Below, one piece after another: positions 31,772 to 31,828 of a stretch of 31,828 nt of DNA. A program made the position numbers and the translations under genes. The DNA is from JAMIFN01 sp964544605 (GTDB lineage Bacteria > Pseudomonadota > Gammaproteobacteria > Burkholderiales > Burkholderiaceae_C): assembly GCA_964544605.1 (NCBI GenBank), contig CAZJBX010000030.1, forward strand, positions 1-31,828. The letters are read 5' to 3'. Below the pieces are notes generated by a model. That model saw only the letters and a list, made by a program, of their open reading frames with translations. It was not told the origin of the DNA and searched no databases. The first letter of the stretch is position 1; each line of letters opens with the position of its first letter.

Positions 31772-31828
31772 AAGATGCGCTGCCCAACAAACTCGGCTCT
31801 TGATCTAAAGCGGCGCAGAGCACCGCAC

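Noticed and set aside
31768..31828. Possible end of a minus-strand gene (19 codons ending at a TAG inside the palindrome)
   Set aside because: Too short to judge, with no recognisable family. The stop overlaps a repeat element, so chance is the simpler reading.

Overview
The window looks like a chromosomal segment of a betaproteobacterium, most likely Burkholderiales and probably Comamonadaceae. This is inferred from the protein sequences of SerB, HemA, ArgS, the SPOR protein and the HlyD/DHA2 pair, from the high-GC codon use, and from TACAAT-type -10 boxes at several operon heads. Genes are tightly packed. All run on the minus strand except a DUF192 protein (20407-20865) and a HerA-like ATPase (23154-24767).

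Layout from left to right. (1) 1-2553: the edge of a type I restriction-modification locus, with hsdM overlapping the start of a RhuM-family gene that runs off the window. (2) 2554-2925: the only gene-free stretch over 300 bp, holding two copies of an 80-bp double-hairpin element and a 28-bp palindrome. (3) 2926-7442: prlC-csaA-uvrB, closely spaced. (4) 7500-10975: emrA-emrB-SGNH hydrolase. (5) 11070-14893: argS, a membrane protein of unknown function, a SPOR protein and a DsbA-like oxidoreductase, ending in an intrinsic terminator. (6) 15018-15494: greA between two terminators. (7) 15644-20232: a probable six-gene operon serB-trmH/spoU-unknown-HIT-hemA-ygjP-like. (8) 20407-20865: a secreted DUF192 protein, then a bidirectional terminator. 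(9) 20964-23037: yebC-purD, divergent from the HerA-like gene. (10) 24825-28337: mfd. (11) 28454-31638: an ABC transporter ATPase and FtsX-type permease pair. (12) 31639-31828: gene-free right edge with a second 28-bp palindrome.

Most of the content is housekeeping: nucleotide excision repair (UvrB, Mfd), transcription elongation (GreA), tRNA charging and tetrapyrrole entry (ArgS, HemA), purine and serine synthesis (PurD, SerB), peptide turnover (PrlC) and envelope work (DsbA, SPOR, EmrAB, FtsX ABC). I found no phage, integrase, transposase, CRISPR array, tRNA or rRNA gene. I did not find a convincing new multi-gene system. The most interesting signals are small and non-coding: two palindromes that share their outer arms while their cores differ but stay self-complementary, a tandemly duplicated double-hairpin repeat, a terminator-like hairpin directly in front of the serB start codon, and an intrinsic terminator lying inside what must be the leader of emrAB.
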